Source of the DNA: Planctomycetota bacterium
Lineage (GTDB): Bacteria; Planctomycetota; Phycisphaerae; WQYP01; JAJZKY01
Direction of reading: 5' to 3'
DNA length: 10,036 nucleotides
Assembly: GCA_021803885.1 (NCBI GenBank)
Contig: JAJZKY010000124.1
Location: forward strand, 1-10,036
Part shown: positions 1 to 7,156 of the stretch, piece after piece
How the letters are laid out: every line of letters begins with the position of its first letter
Numbering within the stretch: the stretch's first letter is position 1
Position numbers and translations under genes: made by a program
The notes under the pieces: model-generated
Told to the model about the DNA's origin: nothing
Seen by the model: the letters and a program-made list of their open reading frames with translations, nothing else
Database searches by the model: none

Positions 1-152
1 TCGGCGCGTGGAGAGCATGGCTGATGATATAACCGGTCGCTGAGATATGGGAGGAGAGAGCCTTACAGCATTTTCACTGTTACTGGAACGCGGGCTTCGT
101 TCTATCCCACCCTGGCTGCGCCGCGATGGGGCACCCGGCAGCGGCTCAAGGT
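1..152. other. Non-coding left edge, downstream of the minus-strand operon
   Basis: No convincing gene lies here. A short plus-strand frame enters from the left edge and ends at a TGA at 41-43 (last residues RRVESMADDITGR). It could be the C-terminus of a convergent gene outside the window, but 13 codons cannot establish that. A minus-strand ATG at 18-16 runs off the edge without a visible ribosome-binding site. No U-tailed hairpin follows the acetyltransferase stop, so transcription may continue leftward or end by another mechanism. Bases 67-122 are a repeat copy, listed separately. Confidence 0.5.
67..122 (+). repeat. Dispersed intergenic repeat, copy 1 of 2
   Basis: This 56-base segment aligns without gaps to 9623-9678 in the same orientation, with 46 of 56 positions identical by eye. 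The best conserved parts are GCATTTTC near the start, ACGCGGGC in the middle and CCACCCTGGCTGCGCC at the end. It lies in non-coding DNA beyond the last gene of the minus-strand operon. The second copy lies beyond the 3' end of the plus-strand gene, so the pair brackets the whole locus. No open frame or transposase is associated with it. The type and mobility of the element are unknown. Confidence 0.7.
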
Positions 153-752
153 CTAGGCGAAGGGCTGTCTGTCTTTCACTTTGCGGGCGGGGACGCCGGC
201 GTAGATGGTCCAGGGTTCTAAATCTTTGGTGGCCACGGAGGCGAGGCCGAGGATTGCGCCGTCGCCGAGATTGACTCCCGGCGAGACGCAGGCGCGTGCC
301 GCGACCCAGGCGTAGCAGCCGAGGCGCATGGGAAAAGAGATCACGGGAAATTTTGGATCGTTGTAATCGTGGGTTGCGCCGCAGAGATAGGCACCTTGCG
401 AGACGATGGCATGAGAAGCCAGAAACATGGGCGCGGGATTGTAGAGTTCGGCTGCATCGGCCACCATGACGGTATCTTCACAGGTCAGGTTCCAGGGCGC
501 CCAGATGCGAGACGCGGGATAGAAGCGGCAGCGCGGGCCCAGCTTCGCGCCGAAGCAGCGTAGCAGCCAAGCACGCCAAATAAATGCGATGCGTGGAGAC
601 GGGCGATAGAGAACGATCCAGACGATGCTCCACAGTTGGCGTTGCACGCGATTGGCGAAGGAGTATTGCGGCGAGGTGTAGGGATCGCGCGCGTTCGTCC
701 GGCGGGAGGCGGAGGCAGGCGCAAACGAGCTGGTGGGCGGGATGGGATCCAT
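153..752 (-). CDS. WcaF-type sugar O-acetyltransferase (left-handed beta-helix)
   Basis: The product is a 199-residue acetyltransferase of the WcaF/colanic-acid type, expected to move an acetyl group from acetyl-CoA to a sugar of a polysaccharide precursor in the cytoplasm. The family signature is clear: RPSPRIAFIWRAWLLRCFGAK at about 51-70, a PWNLT segment at 86-90, and SQGAYLCGATHDYNDP at 118-133, in which His128 is the likely catalytic base. Hexapeptide-repeat turns follow (AWVAARACVSPGVNLGDGAI), then the typical ending TKDLEPWTIYAGVPARKV at 175-192. Family members usually read GTHDY or GSHDY; here it is GATHDY. The first ~30 residues are Pro/Ser-rich and variable. The ATG at 752 lies 12 bases after the upstream glycosyltransferase stop and has only a weak ribosome-binding site, so translation is probably coupled. 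It is the last visible gene of the operon. The exact acceptor sugar is unknown. Confidence 0.9.
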   Translation of the reverse strand: MDPIPPTSSFAPASASRRTNARDPYTSPQYSFANRVQRQLWSIVWIVLYRPSPRIAFIWRAWLLRCFGAKLGPRCRFYPASRIWAPWNLTCEDTVMVADAAELYNPAPMFLASHAIVSQGAYLCGATHDYNDPKFPVISFPMRLGCYAWVAARACVSPGVNLGDGAILGLASVATKDLEPWTIYAGVPARKVKDRQPFA

Positions 753-764
753 GGGGCATGGCCG

Positions 765-1910
765 TTACTGCATGTGTTGAAAGAATCGTACTAGCTCGGC
801 GACATTTTGATCCAGATTATAGCGAGCTTCAAAACAGGCCCGCGCACGCAGTCCCATCTCGCGGCGCTGGTCCGCGGAAAGGGCGAGCCACCGGCGCAGC
901 AAATCTGTTGTTCCCTGTAGCGTATCGGGCGCGACCAGACCGGCGCCGTCGGAGTGGATCTCCGGCCAGATATTGACCTGATCGGAGATCAATACGGGGC
1001 GGCTGCAACCCAATGCCTCGGCGACGGCAATGCCAAAATTTTCCTGATGCGAGGGGAGGACAAATGTTTCGCCGGCGTGGAAGGCTCCCCACTTGGTATC
1101 GCCGACGATGAGGCCGGGCCAGTGCACGCGGTTCGAGAGGCGTGCAGCCGCGATGCGCGCTTCGAGACCGGTACGCATTCCGGCGTCGGGGCCGGCCATG
1201 ACGAGATCGACGTCTGGAGCACTCGCAGCGATTGCGATGAAGGCCTCGATGAGCAGGTCGCAGCCCTTTTTCGGATGGATACGCCCGAGGTAGAGGAAGA
1301 ACCGTCTTCCACGCGCGGCGGGGCAGGCGGCATGGAATGCCTCGATTTGCCGCCGCGGGTCTCCGGTGGGCATCTCGGCCCCGTAGGGCACGACGGCCGC
1401 ATTCCACGGAGGCATGGGGAAACTTTGCGGCGCGAGGCGCTGTTCGGTATCGCAGGTGAAAAGAATCGAATTGGCATCGCGCAGCACGCGCTGTTCGGCC
1501 AGGTTCCAGTAGATCCACTTCTTGATGTGCTTGAGCGGATAGCGGCGCTTGAACCACGGGTCCAGCATTCCGTGGGGGAAGAGGACGTAGGGTTTTCTTC
1601 CGTGGATGGCGCGCCAGGTGCCATAGCTTTGGTATTGCCAGATGCCGTGGATCACGACGCCATCGAAGCGGTCGATATTGGCGCGCAACCATGGAACCCA
1701 GCGGCTGGAATAGCCGTAGGTGCCACCGCCCTGGCCGAGCGCATGGACGCGAAAGTCGATCTCGCGGAGAAAGGGCTCGGAGGCATGATCGAGGCAAGCG
1801 ACTTCGCCTTCCCAGCCGAGGCGCGGACCCGCGGCCACGATGCAGCGCACCAGTTGGGCGGGCCCGCCGTATTCGGGATGGAGAGAGCGGATCACATGCA
1901 GAATGCGCAT
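765..1910 (-). CDS. GT4-family glycosyltransferase (GT-B fold)
   Basis: This 381-residue cytoplasmic or membrane-associated retaining glycosyltransferase should add one sugar to the lipid-linked repeat unit. The N-terminal domain opens with MRILHVIRSLHPEYGGPAQL, the usual GT4 beta-strand followed by a Gly-rich loop. The C-terminal domain has LGRIHPKKGCDLLIEAF at 208-224 (nucleotide-sugar phosphate-binding Lys214/215), VMAGPD at 237-242, and the E-x7-E motif in SHQENFGIAVAEAL (Glu290 and Glu298). I start at the ATG at 1910, not at an in-frame start 30 codons upstream. Only this ATG has a good AAAGGA eight bases away and places residue 1 at the conserved strand; the longer start would also overlap the preceding gene. 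It follows that gene by 31 bases. Donor and acceptor cannot be read from the sequence; UDP-xylose is a possible donor only by context. Confidence 0.92.
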   Translation of the reverse strand: MRILHVIRSLHPEYGGPAQLVRCIVAAGPRLGWEGEVACLDHASEPFLREIDFRVHALGQGGGTYGYSSRWVPWLRANIDRFDGVVIHGIWQYQSYGTWRAIHGRKPYVLFPHGMLDPWFKRRYPLKHIKKWIYWNLAEQRVLRDANSILFTCDTEQRLAPQSFPMPPWNAAVVPYGAEMPTGDPRRQIEAFHAACPAARGRRFFLYLGRIHPKKGCDLLIEAFIAIAASAPDVDLVMAGPDAGMRTGLEARIAAARLSNRVHWPGLIVGDTKWGAFHAGETFVLPSHQENFGIAVAEALGCSRPVLISDQVNIWPEIHSDGAGLVAPDTLQGTTDLLRRWLALSADQRREMGLRARACFEARYNLDQNVAELVRFFQHMQ

Positions 1911-1918
1911 CCGGGCTG

Positions 1919-1924
1919 TCCTTT
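1919..1924 (-). promoter_or_regulatory. Ribosome-binding site deciding the start of the second glycosyltransferase
   Basis: Read on the minus strand, AAAGGA lies eight bases upstream of the ATG at 1910. It supports that start over the longer in-frame alternative at 2000, which lies inside the coding region of the preceding gene. Confidence 0.65.
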
Positions 1925-1941
1925 CGTGCTGGGCGATTTTG

Positions 1942-3189
1942 TCATTGGGCCGGAGACGGTGCGGGTTTCGATGATTTTCTGTGTTCGGCGGCTGCGGCAA
2001 ACGCCTGCATCAGTCCGCGGACGTTGGCGTCGAAACTAAATGCCTGGATACGTTCCAGACTGCGCTCGCCCATGATACGGGAAGCGGCTGGATCGGCGAG
2101 AACGCGTTCCAGAGCGCTGGCCAGCGCGGAGACGTTTTGCGCCGGGAACACGCAGCCGTTGCCGCCATCGACGACCAGATCCGGCTGGCAGCCTACCTGG
2201 TCCGACACGATGATGGCGCGGGCGGCGTTCATGGCTTCATTGACGACAAGCCCCCAGGGTTCGTGGATGGACGGCAGAACGAAGGCATCGCAGAGATCGT
2301 AATAGCAGGGCAGCTCCGACTGATTGCGGAAGCCGAGCAGGCGGATGCCTTCGCGGTCTGCCGGAGTTGCGGATTGCAGGCGCGCTTCGATGTGGGGACG
2401 CTCCTCTCCATCGCCGACGATGAGCAGATAGGGCAGCGGGCGAGATGGAGTTGCGGAGCGATATCGCGCGACGAGTTCGAGATAGGCTTCCACCAGATCG
2501 ATGCACCGTTTCCTCGGCAGCAGTTTGGATGCAAACAGGAGGATGGGCCGGTTGGGTTCGAGCTGAAGCTCCTGACGAAGTTGTTCGCGGGTGGTAGAGG
2601 CCGCGCGGCAGCGGTCCTGAAAGAACGCATTGTCAACCGCATAGGGGATGGAAAAGACCGGAATGTCCTGGCCCAGATGATGGCGCCAGTATTCGGTGTT
2701 GCGCTGGCCGACGCTGAGAACGCCGTAGGTGAATCGGCGGAGGACGCGAAAGAAAATGTATTTCAAGGCGAGCTTGAGCGGGCCGCGGGGATGGTCGATC
2801 AGCGTGGAGTCGGTCCGCAGCAGAACGGGAATGCCCAACAGGCGCGCGGCCGCCATCGCGATCCAGGAATTCAACGTGGCGTAGCCATGGATCCACAGGA
2901 CGTCGAATCGGCCAGCTCGCAGGCGGCGGAAGATGCCGCGATTCAGAGGACGAAAAAAGGAAATGTTGTCGCTGTCGAGAAGGCGGGGCAAAAACTGGTG
3001 GCGATATCCGCCGAGCAGAGGCACATCCCACTCGACGGGGACGCCGAAACCGCGATCGCGATAGCTGCGCAGGGAGAAGTCCGAGGTATAGAAGACCGTC
3101 AGGTCCAGGCCCGGCTGCCGCGCCAAAAGACGCAGCAGAGGAGACTGATACTGAATCGGATGACTCAGAAGATAGGCGACTCGCAGCAT
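1942..3189 (-). CDS. GT4-family glycosyltransferase (GT-B fold)
   Basis: This 415-residue protein is a second GT4-type glycosyltransferase, clearly different from its neighbour. It begins MLRVAYLLSHPIQYQSPLLR, a start seen in a GT4 subgroup of EPS and O-antigen loci. It carries a donor-site strand LLFASKLLPRKRCIDLVEAY at 217-236, LLIVGDGEERPHIEARL at 255-271, and the E-x7-E motif SIHEPWGLVVNEAM (Glu310 and Glu318). Near the C-terminus GGNGCVFPAQNVSALASAL matches the usual closing region, followed by a basic Ser/Pro tail. An in-frame ATG at 3264 would add 25 residues with no family-like sequence and no ribosome-binding site. The ATG at 3189 has only a weak GCGGA but coincides with the conserved first strand. 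With this start the gap to the Wza-like gene is 79 bases. Sugar specificity is not predictable here. Confidence 0.9.
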   Translation of the reverse strand: MLRVAYLLSHPIQYQSPLLRLLARQPGLDLTVFYTSDFSLRSYRDRGFGVPVEWDVPLLGGYRHQFLPRLLDSDNISFFRPLNRGIFRRLRAGRFDVLWIHGYATLNSWIAMAAARLLGIPVLLRTDSTLIDHPRGPLKLALKYIFFRVLRRFTYGVLSVGQRNTEYWRHHLGQDIPVFSIPYAVDNAFFQDRCRAASTTREQLRQELQLEPNRPILLFASKLLPRKRCIDLVEAYLELVARYRSATPSRPLPYLLIVGDGEERPHIEARLQSATPADREGIRLLGFRNQSELPCYYDLCDAFVLPSIHEPWGLVVNEAMNAARAIIVSDQVGCQPDLVVDGGNGCVFPAQNVSALASALERVLADPAASRIMGERSLERIQAFSFDANVRGLMQAFAAAAEHRKSSKPAPSPAQ

Positions 3190-3268
3190 GGATTTCCGCA
3201 GATGTTCCCGCCCTTGAGAGGGCAACACGAAACGCGCATGGGCATGAAAGGCGCTTCCATCCATCAGT

Positions 3269-4303
3269 TCAAGGAAGCAATGGAATCAGGTACAGCAATC
3301 CGATTGCAATCCCAATCCCGCCACCTTTGATCGCGGCCTTCATCGCATTCGTTGGAATCATGACGATGTCATCGTTTTGCAGGACCGGATCGGGTGCTTT
3401 TCCTTTCATGACATTGCTAAGGTTGACACGAATTTCGCGACGGGTTGCTCCGGTGGTCCGAATGATGCGGGTGTCGCCGGCCGCCGCCTGATACCCTGTT
3501 CCGCCGGCCAACGTGACGGCTTGTATCAACGTCAACGGAGTGTCTGGAGTAACTGGATACGCGCCCGAATGCAACACCGCTCCAACCATATACACCACTC
3601 CGGTGCGCGGTACGATCACCCGGTCGCCGGGATAGAGCGGAATGTTCTGGTTGACGGCGTTGGCCGGATTGGAGTTGAGCACGACCAGCAGCGGCTGATC
3701 GACCCCCTTGCGGAGGATGGAAATGCTGTGGCTGGCATCCGGTTTGAGACCGCCGGCGGAGGACAGCGCATCCAGCAGGCTCATCGGGGCGAAAGCCGGG
3801 ATGGCCTTGGGGTTATTGACTTCACCCATGACGCCGATGATGTCCACCATCGAATCCGCGACGGAGATGAGGACATCGGGGCTGAGAATCATTTGGCCGT
3901 CGATCAGCTTTTGCGCCACGGTCCGCTGGGCCTGCTCGACGGTCATGCCGGCGAGGTGGACAGCTCCGATCAGCGGCAGATCGACCACACCATTGCCGGC
4001 GATGCGCGCATTGAGTTTGTAGTCTGGCACGCCGTAGACGCTGATGCTGATCAGATCGCCCGGATGCAGGACGATTGCAGTTCCGGGCAGAAGCTCGGTG
4101 GGCGCTCGCTCGACCAGGCCCTTGTTCACCGGGTTGGGGCTATCGGCCTTGGTGGGCGCTGCACCCGAGTACTGCGCATACGCGACCGGCGCCGGGCAGA
4201 GCATCGCCAGGACGAGCAGGGGCGCGAAACTGCCGCAAAGAGCGGATGTCATGCGGGAGCGAAAGGTTCGCGGAAACATTTTCTTGCATCGCAGGAGAAA
4301 CAT
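3269..4303 (-). CDS. Wza-like polysaccharide export protein with SLBB domains
   Basis: This 344-residue secreted protein of the polysaccharide biosynthesis/export family should form or contribute to the periplasmic/outer-membrane channel for the polymer. Residues 1-43 look like a signal peptide: a basic n-region, the hydrophobic stretch APLLVLAMLC, and probable cleavage after AYA at 41-43. The export domain starts near residue 78 (LHPGDLISISVYGVPDYKLN) and runs through DLPLIGAVHLAGMTVEQAQ. Two SLBB-like segments follow, at about 154-200 (DIIGVMGEVNNPKAI) and 236-285 (VVYMVGAVLHSGAYPV), each with a [AS]GG[LT] turn. The C-terminus is hydrophobic (GIGIAIGLLYLIPLLP), as expected of a membrane-spanning end. 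No lipobox cysteine follows the signal peptide, unlike E. coli Wza. I chose the ATG at 4303 because GGGAGG stands seven bases upstream and it overlaps the kinase stop as TGATG, suggesting coupled translation. Confidence 0.92.
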   Translation of the reverse strand: MFLLRCKKMFPRTFRSRMTSALCGSFAPLLVLAMLCPAPVAYAQYSGAAPTKADSPNPVNKGLVERAPTELLPGTAIVLHPGDLISISVYGVPDYKLNARIAGNGVVDLPLIGAVHLAGMTVEQAQRTVAQKLIDGQMILSPDVLISVADSMVDIIGVMGEVNNPKAIPAFAPMSLLDALSSAGGLKPDASHSISILRKGVDQPLLVVLNSNPANAVNQNIPLYPGDRVIVPRTGVVYMVGAVLHSGAYPVTPDTPLTLIQAVTLAGGTGYQAAAGDTRIIRTTGATRREIRVNLSNVMKGKAPDPVLQNDDIVMIPTNAMKAAIKGGGIGIAIGLLYLIPLLP

Positions 4304-6573
4304 CAGGAATCCTCCCGGCGCCAGAAGAAGGGCCATTTGCGCTTGCCCGCGCCATTGGCGGGCGGGCGGCCGTTGGAGTAGGAATAGCGCTGATATCCGT
4401 AATATCCGTAATAGCGCTGAGAGGCGGCATCGACGGCGTTGATGACTGTGCCGCCGAGGCGGGTTCCAGAGCGCAGCATAAGATCGCGCGCGCGGCGCAC
4501 GGAATGCTTGCTGGCGCGGCCATAGCGGACCACCAGCAATACCGCATCGGCGAAGGGGGCGAGAATCAGCCCGTCGGTGATGGTCAGGATGGGGGGCGAA
4601 TCGATGACAATGTGCGTGAATCGTTTTTTCGCTTCCTCCAGCATGCCGATCATTCGATTGGACGAGAGCAGTTCTGTTGGAAACGGCGGGATGGGTCCGC
4701 TGGGAAGCAGGAAAAGGTTCGGCGCGTCCGGGACGGTCTGAAGCGTTTCCTCGAGGGTGGTTGTACCCGACAGCAGCGTGGAGAGCCCGACACGGCTGGA
4801 GACTCCGAAGCGGCTGTGAATGGTGGGGCGGCGCAGATCGGCATCGATGAGCAGGACCGTGGCTTCTCTGAATGCGAGGACCGCCGCGAGGTTGCTGGCA
4901 ATGGTGCTCTTGCCCTCTGCGGGCGTGGAACTGGTGATGAGAATGGTCTGGGGCGGTTGACCGACGCCGGAAAGCAAGAGAGACGTGCGAAGCGATCGGA
5001 AGGCTTCGGCAAACTGGGAATTGGGCTCGCCAAGAACATCGACATTTCTTTGGGCCGCGGAGCGGGTGTCTTCCGAGAGACCGCGCGGAAGGATTTTCCG
5101 GGCACGCGGGATTACGGCGAGCGACGGCAATTCCGAGATGGTCTCGATATCGTGAACGCTGCGCAGGCTGGTGTCAAGACTGTCGAAGAAGAATGCCAGG
5201 GCTACGCCGCCGAACAAGCCGAACATCAGTCCGATCAATGCCCGGGAACTGCGGCGCATGCCACTTGGGAGTAGAGGTTTGCGAGCAAAATCGACGACAT
5301 CGATTTCGCTGGATTCCAGACCAGCCTCGATGCCGGCTTCGCGCAGCCGTCGCAGCAAGTCATCGTAGAGAGTGCGGTTGGAGTCGAATTCGCGCTGCAA
5401 GAGCACGAACTGGATCATGTCATCGCGTTTTTGATAATCCTTGGCTTCCTCTTCCTGCAGCACCTGCAGCGTCATGTCCTCATTGACGGAGGCGGCGCGA
5501 AAGGCGTTGTTCGACTGCGCCAGCACGCGCGTCTGCTCCTTGTCGATGGCCTTCTGGTTTTGCAGCATTTCCGCTTTGAGTTGTTTGACGGCGGGATAAT
5601 TGGGTCCAAATTGAGAGATGAGTTGCGCGTACTGAGCTTCCAGCGTGGCCTGACCGTTGCGCAGGGTCGCCAGCAAGGTTCCTGCCCCGGTACCGAGCAC
5701 CTCCGGGCTGCCGTCGAGCAGATCCGGGCTCATGGAGGTCAACATGCGGTATCGCGCTTCGGACACAATCCGCGCGATTTTCGCATCGGCCGCCGCTTTC
5801 GACAGGTCGTCGAGCGTGTCCAGGTTCAAGTTATGCGCCTGATCGCCGAAGCCGAGCACTCCCAGCTTTCTTTGCAGTTCGGCGAGTTTTTCCTGCTCGT
5901 TTTCTACCTGCTGTTTCAGGTCATCCAGTTGCGTGGACAGCCACTGGGAAACGCGCTGCGTCGCGGCGTAGCGGGTCTGAAAGCTGCGTTCGATGTAGTC
6001 GTTGATGAGGGTATTGACGACGCGGGCGGACAGTTCCGGCGACAGGCTGGTGAAATTGATCGCGATCAACTCCGTCTTGGGAATGCGGCCGATGGAGAGG
6101 CCGCCACGGAGGAAGCCGATCATCCAGTCCTGGATCGCGGGATCGTTGGGATCGACATGGGTCACGGTGGCTTTGGGGCCGAGGAACGCCGGATTGTCTT
6201 CGAGCTTCAGCTCTTTGGCAACTTTGAGCAGAAGCGAGTCGCTCTGCAGGATGGCGGCTTCGGTTTCCAGGCGCGTTCCTAGATCCTGCGGGCCGGAAGA
6301 CCCACTTCCTATGCGGTACTCATTGGAGGAGCCCGGTCGTACCTGGATGGTTCCTCCGGCGATGTAGGTTTTCGGGGTGGTGACGGCGCGAATGACGCCA
6401 AAAACAGTACCGATGAAGACGCAGGCCAGGACGATCCACTTCCGCTTGCGCAGAGTGAGAAGGTTTTCCGCCAGGGCGTTTCCTTCCTCGTTGGTCACCC
6501 AGCCGCCGCCGGTCTGGAAGGATCGAGGCTTAAACTCTTCTCGACGCGCTGCGTTGTCTTCGATTGGACTCAT
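4303..6573 (-). CDS. Wzc-like polysaccharide co-polymerase / bacterial tyrosine autokinase
   Basis: This 756-residue inner-membrane protein combines a Wzz-type chain-length domain with a cytoplasmic BY-kinase, and should control EPS polymerisation and export by cycles of ATP-dependent tyrosine phosphorylation. After a ~45-residue cytoplasmic N-terminus comes membrane helix 1 (about 46-64). A long periplasmic part with coiled-coil-rich stretches (about 205-240 and 335-415) is followed by helix 2 (about 444-463). The kinase has the EAFRSLR oligomerisation motif (Glu523, Arg526, Arg529), Walker A SSTPAEGKST (Lys555), Walker A' VLLIDADLRRP (Asp577, Asp579) and Walker B HIVIDSPP (654-661). The phospho-acceptor cluster has seven tyrosines between 721 and 732, then a ~24-residue basic/aromatic tail. 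An in-frame TGA six codons upstream rules out a longer start; the ATG at 6573 lacks a strong ribosome-binding site. It is the first gene of the operon. No cognate Wzb-type phosphatase is in the window. Confidence 0.96.
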   Translation of the reverse strand: MSPIEDNAARREEFKPRSFQTGGGWVTNEEGNALAENLLTLRKRKWIVLACVFIGTVFGVIRAVTTPKTYIAGGTIQVRPGSSNEYRIGSGSSGPQDLGTRLETEAAILQSDSLLLKVAKELKLEDNPAFLGPKATVTHVDPNDPAIQDWMIGFLRGGLSIGRIPKTELIAINFTSLSPELSARVVNTLINDYIERSFQTRYAATQRVSQWLSTQLDDLKQQVENEQEKLAELQRKLGVLGFGDQAHNLNLDTLDDLSKAAADAKIARIVSEARYRMLTSMSPDLLDGSPEVLGTGAGTLLATLRNGQATLEAQYAQLISQFGPNYPAVKQLKAEMLQNQKAIDKEQTRVLAQSNNAFRAASVNEDMTLQVLQEEEAKDYQKRDDMIQFVLLQREFDSNRTLYDDLLRRLREAGIEAGLESSEIDVVDFARKPLLPSGMRRSSRALIGLMFGLFGGVALAFFFDSLDTSLRSVHDIETISELPSLAVIPRARKILPRGLSEDTRSAAQRNVDVLGEPNSQFAEAFRSLRTSLLLSGVGQPPQTILITSSTPAEGKSTIASNLAAVLAFREATVLLIDADLRRPTIHSRFGVSSRVGLSTLLSGTTTLEETLQTVPDAPNLFLLPSGPIPPFPTELLSSNRMIGMLEEAKKRFTHIVIDSPPILTITDGLILAPFADAVLLVVRYGRASKHSVRRARDLMLRSGTRLGGTVINAVDAASQRYYGYYGYQRYSYSNGRPPANGAGKRKWPFFWRREDS
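4311..4316 (-). promoter_or_regulatory. Strong ribosome-binding site of the Wza-like gene, inside the kinase gene
   Basis: GGGAGG on the minus strand is formed by the last codons of the kinase gene and lies seven bases before the ATG at 4303. That ATG shares its A with the kinase TGA stop. This selects the start over upstream (4336) and downstream (4279, 4252) ATGs and implies translational coupling of the two export proteins. Confidence 0.75.
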
Positions 6574-6623
6574 GCGAGGAAGGACCGCTCATTCATTCTT
6601 GCGTCAGGTTGCTGTAGGGAGAT

Positions 6624-6635
6624 GGTTCTGGAACC
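6624..6635. promoter_or_regulatory. Short inverted repeat in the operon leader
   Basis: GGTTC-TG-GAACC is a perfect five-base inverted repeat with a two-base centre, about 50 bases before the kinase start. It could be a protein-binding half-site pair. The arms are short enough to arise by chance, so this is a weak call. Confidence 0.2.
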
Positions 6636-6861
6636 TCTATGTTGGGACGTGCTTCGCGAAGGTTTGATGCGGCGGCTCCGCCCGGCAGTTGCGTGGGACA
6701 CGGCCATGATCGCCGCGCTCATGATCTTCCGGTCACCCCACGTACTCGAATTGCCATCATGACTGCGCTCCGCCGCCTTCTCAGGAATGCAATCCCGGCA
6801 TGGATCGAACTTGGCGCCGCCGGACAGGGAGCGAATTCCGCGCAAGCGTTTTGGCAATGCG

Positions 6862-6874
6862 TACCCTGAGGGTA
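6862..6874. promoter_or_regulatory. 13-bp perfect palindrome (candidate operator)
   Basis: TACCCT-G-AGGGTA is a perfect inverted repeat about a single central base. Its right arm coincides with the -10 position of a weak minus-strand promoter candidate: TTGACG (plus-strand CGTCAA, 6893-6898), an 18-base spacer, then TACCCT. A regulator bound here would block that promoter. If this promoter is real, the kinase mRNA would carry a leader of nearly 300 bases. The palindrome is directly visible; its role is inferred. Confidence 0.3.
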
Positions 6875-6898
6875 GGTGGAAGCTGTGTCGCACGTCAA
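6869..6898 (-). promoter_or_regulatory. Weak candidate sigma70-type promoter for the EPS operon
   Basis: Minus strand: TTGACG (five of six matches to the -35 consensus), 18-base spacer, TACCCT (three of six matches to the -10 consensus). It points toward the kinase gene. The -10 is poor, which would fit a regulated promoter or simply chance. No better minus-strand promoter was seen nearer the gene. Confidence 0.25.
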
Positions 6899-6940
6899 TC
6901 CTCCAGGAGTGCGCCCAAAATAGGAAGCTTTGTAGGAAAA

Positions 6941-6961
6941 GGATACAAGATATCCAGGATA
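6941..6961. promoter_or_regulatory. Clustered GGATA/TATCC repeats in an AT-rich patch
   Basis: GGATA (6941-6945), TATCC (6951-6955) and GGATA (6957-6961) make two overlapping inverted repeats, with five-base and one-base centres. They lie in the most AT-rich stretch of the divergent region, about midway between the two promoter candidates. This could be a binding site for a regulator of both directions. The function is unproven. Confidence 0.25.
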
Positions 6962-7099
6962 AAGATAGAACAACTATTCCATGGGTTGCCTGCGGGAAAA
7001 CAGGAGAAATCGAGGCCCTTCGAGGATTGGCTGACTGTCGCTGGCCGCACGGGCGGGTTGTGCAGGCGGGACCTGCGCCGGAAGCCGTGACCGCGCCGC

Positions 7100-7108
7100 T
7101 GGTATGAT
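7100..7108 (+). promoter_or_regulatory. Extended -10 promoter candidate for the fused UDP-xylose gene
   Basis: TGGTATGAT matches the extended -10 pattern TGnTATAAT with one mismatch. No -35-like hexamer lies at the usual distance, which an extended -10 can tolerate. Transcription would start near 7115 and give a leader of about 40 bases before the ATG at 7157. Confidence 0.4.
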
Positions 7109-7144
7109 CGTGCAATATTGGGCCGAGAAAGACTTTTGCGTGGT

Positions 7145-7149
7145 GGAAG
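7145..7149 (+). promoter_or_regulatory. Ribosome-binding site selecting the ATG at 7157
   Basis: GGAAG lies seven bases before the ATG at 7157. It favours this ATG over the in-frame TTG at 7118, which would add 13 residues ahead of the conserved nucleotide-binding strand and has no comparable site. Confidence 0.6.
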
Positions 7150-7156
7150 TCAAAGA

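Larger units (their letters stand above)
6574..7156. other. Divergent intergenic region between the EPS operon and the UDP-xylose gene
   Basis: The 583 bases between the two divergent starts hold no gene I trust. A minus-strand frame of 181 codons crosses it but starts at TTG, has a low-complexity Arg/Ser-rich product and overlaps the plus-strand promoter. The region contains a locally AT-rich patch at about 6930-6985 and several inverted repeats, listed separately. It must drive both transcription units, and its length leaves room for regulator sites or a long leader on the operon side. Confidence 0.6.

Noticed and set aside
954..2039. 361-codon plus-strand frame opposite the second glycosyltransferase
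   Set aside because: It is antisense to a gene with a clear E-x7-E motif and ribosome-binding site, and its product has no recognisable domain.
1981..3330. 449-codon plus-strand frame opposite the first glycosyltransferase
   Set aside because: The minus strand has unmistakable GT4 motifs throughout. Long antisense frames are expected in GC-rich coding DNA, and this product shows no family motif.
4075..5274. 399-codon plus-strand frame opposite the kinase and export genes
   Set aside because: It crosses two well-supported minus-strand genes and has a low-complexity, motif-free product.
6705..6726. Direct repeat CATGATC, two copies 15 bases apart
   Set aside because: Seven bases is too short to be significant, and the pair has no link to a promoter element.
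7062..7076. GCAGG-CGGGA-CCTGC hairpin upstream of the fused gene
   Set aside because: The stem is only five bases in very GC-rich DNA and lies upstream of the likely transcription start, so it is probably chance.
6570..7115. 181-codon minus-strand frame in the divergent region, ending in an ATGA overlap with the kinase start
   Set aside because: It starts at TTG with no clear ribosome-binding site and lies over the plus-strand promoter. Its product is Arg/Ser-rich without recognisable domains. The ATGA overlap is suggestive, but one chance overlap is not enough.
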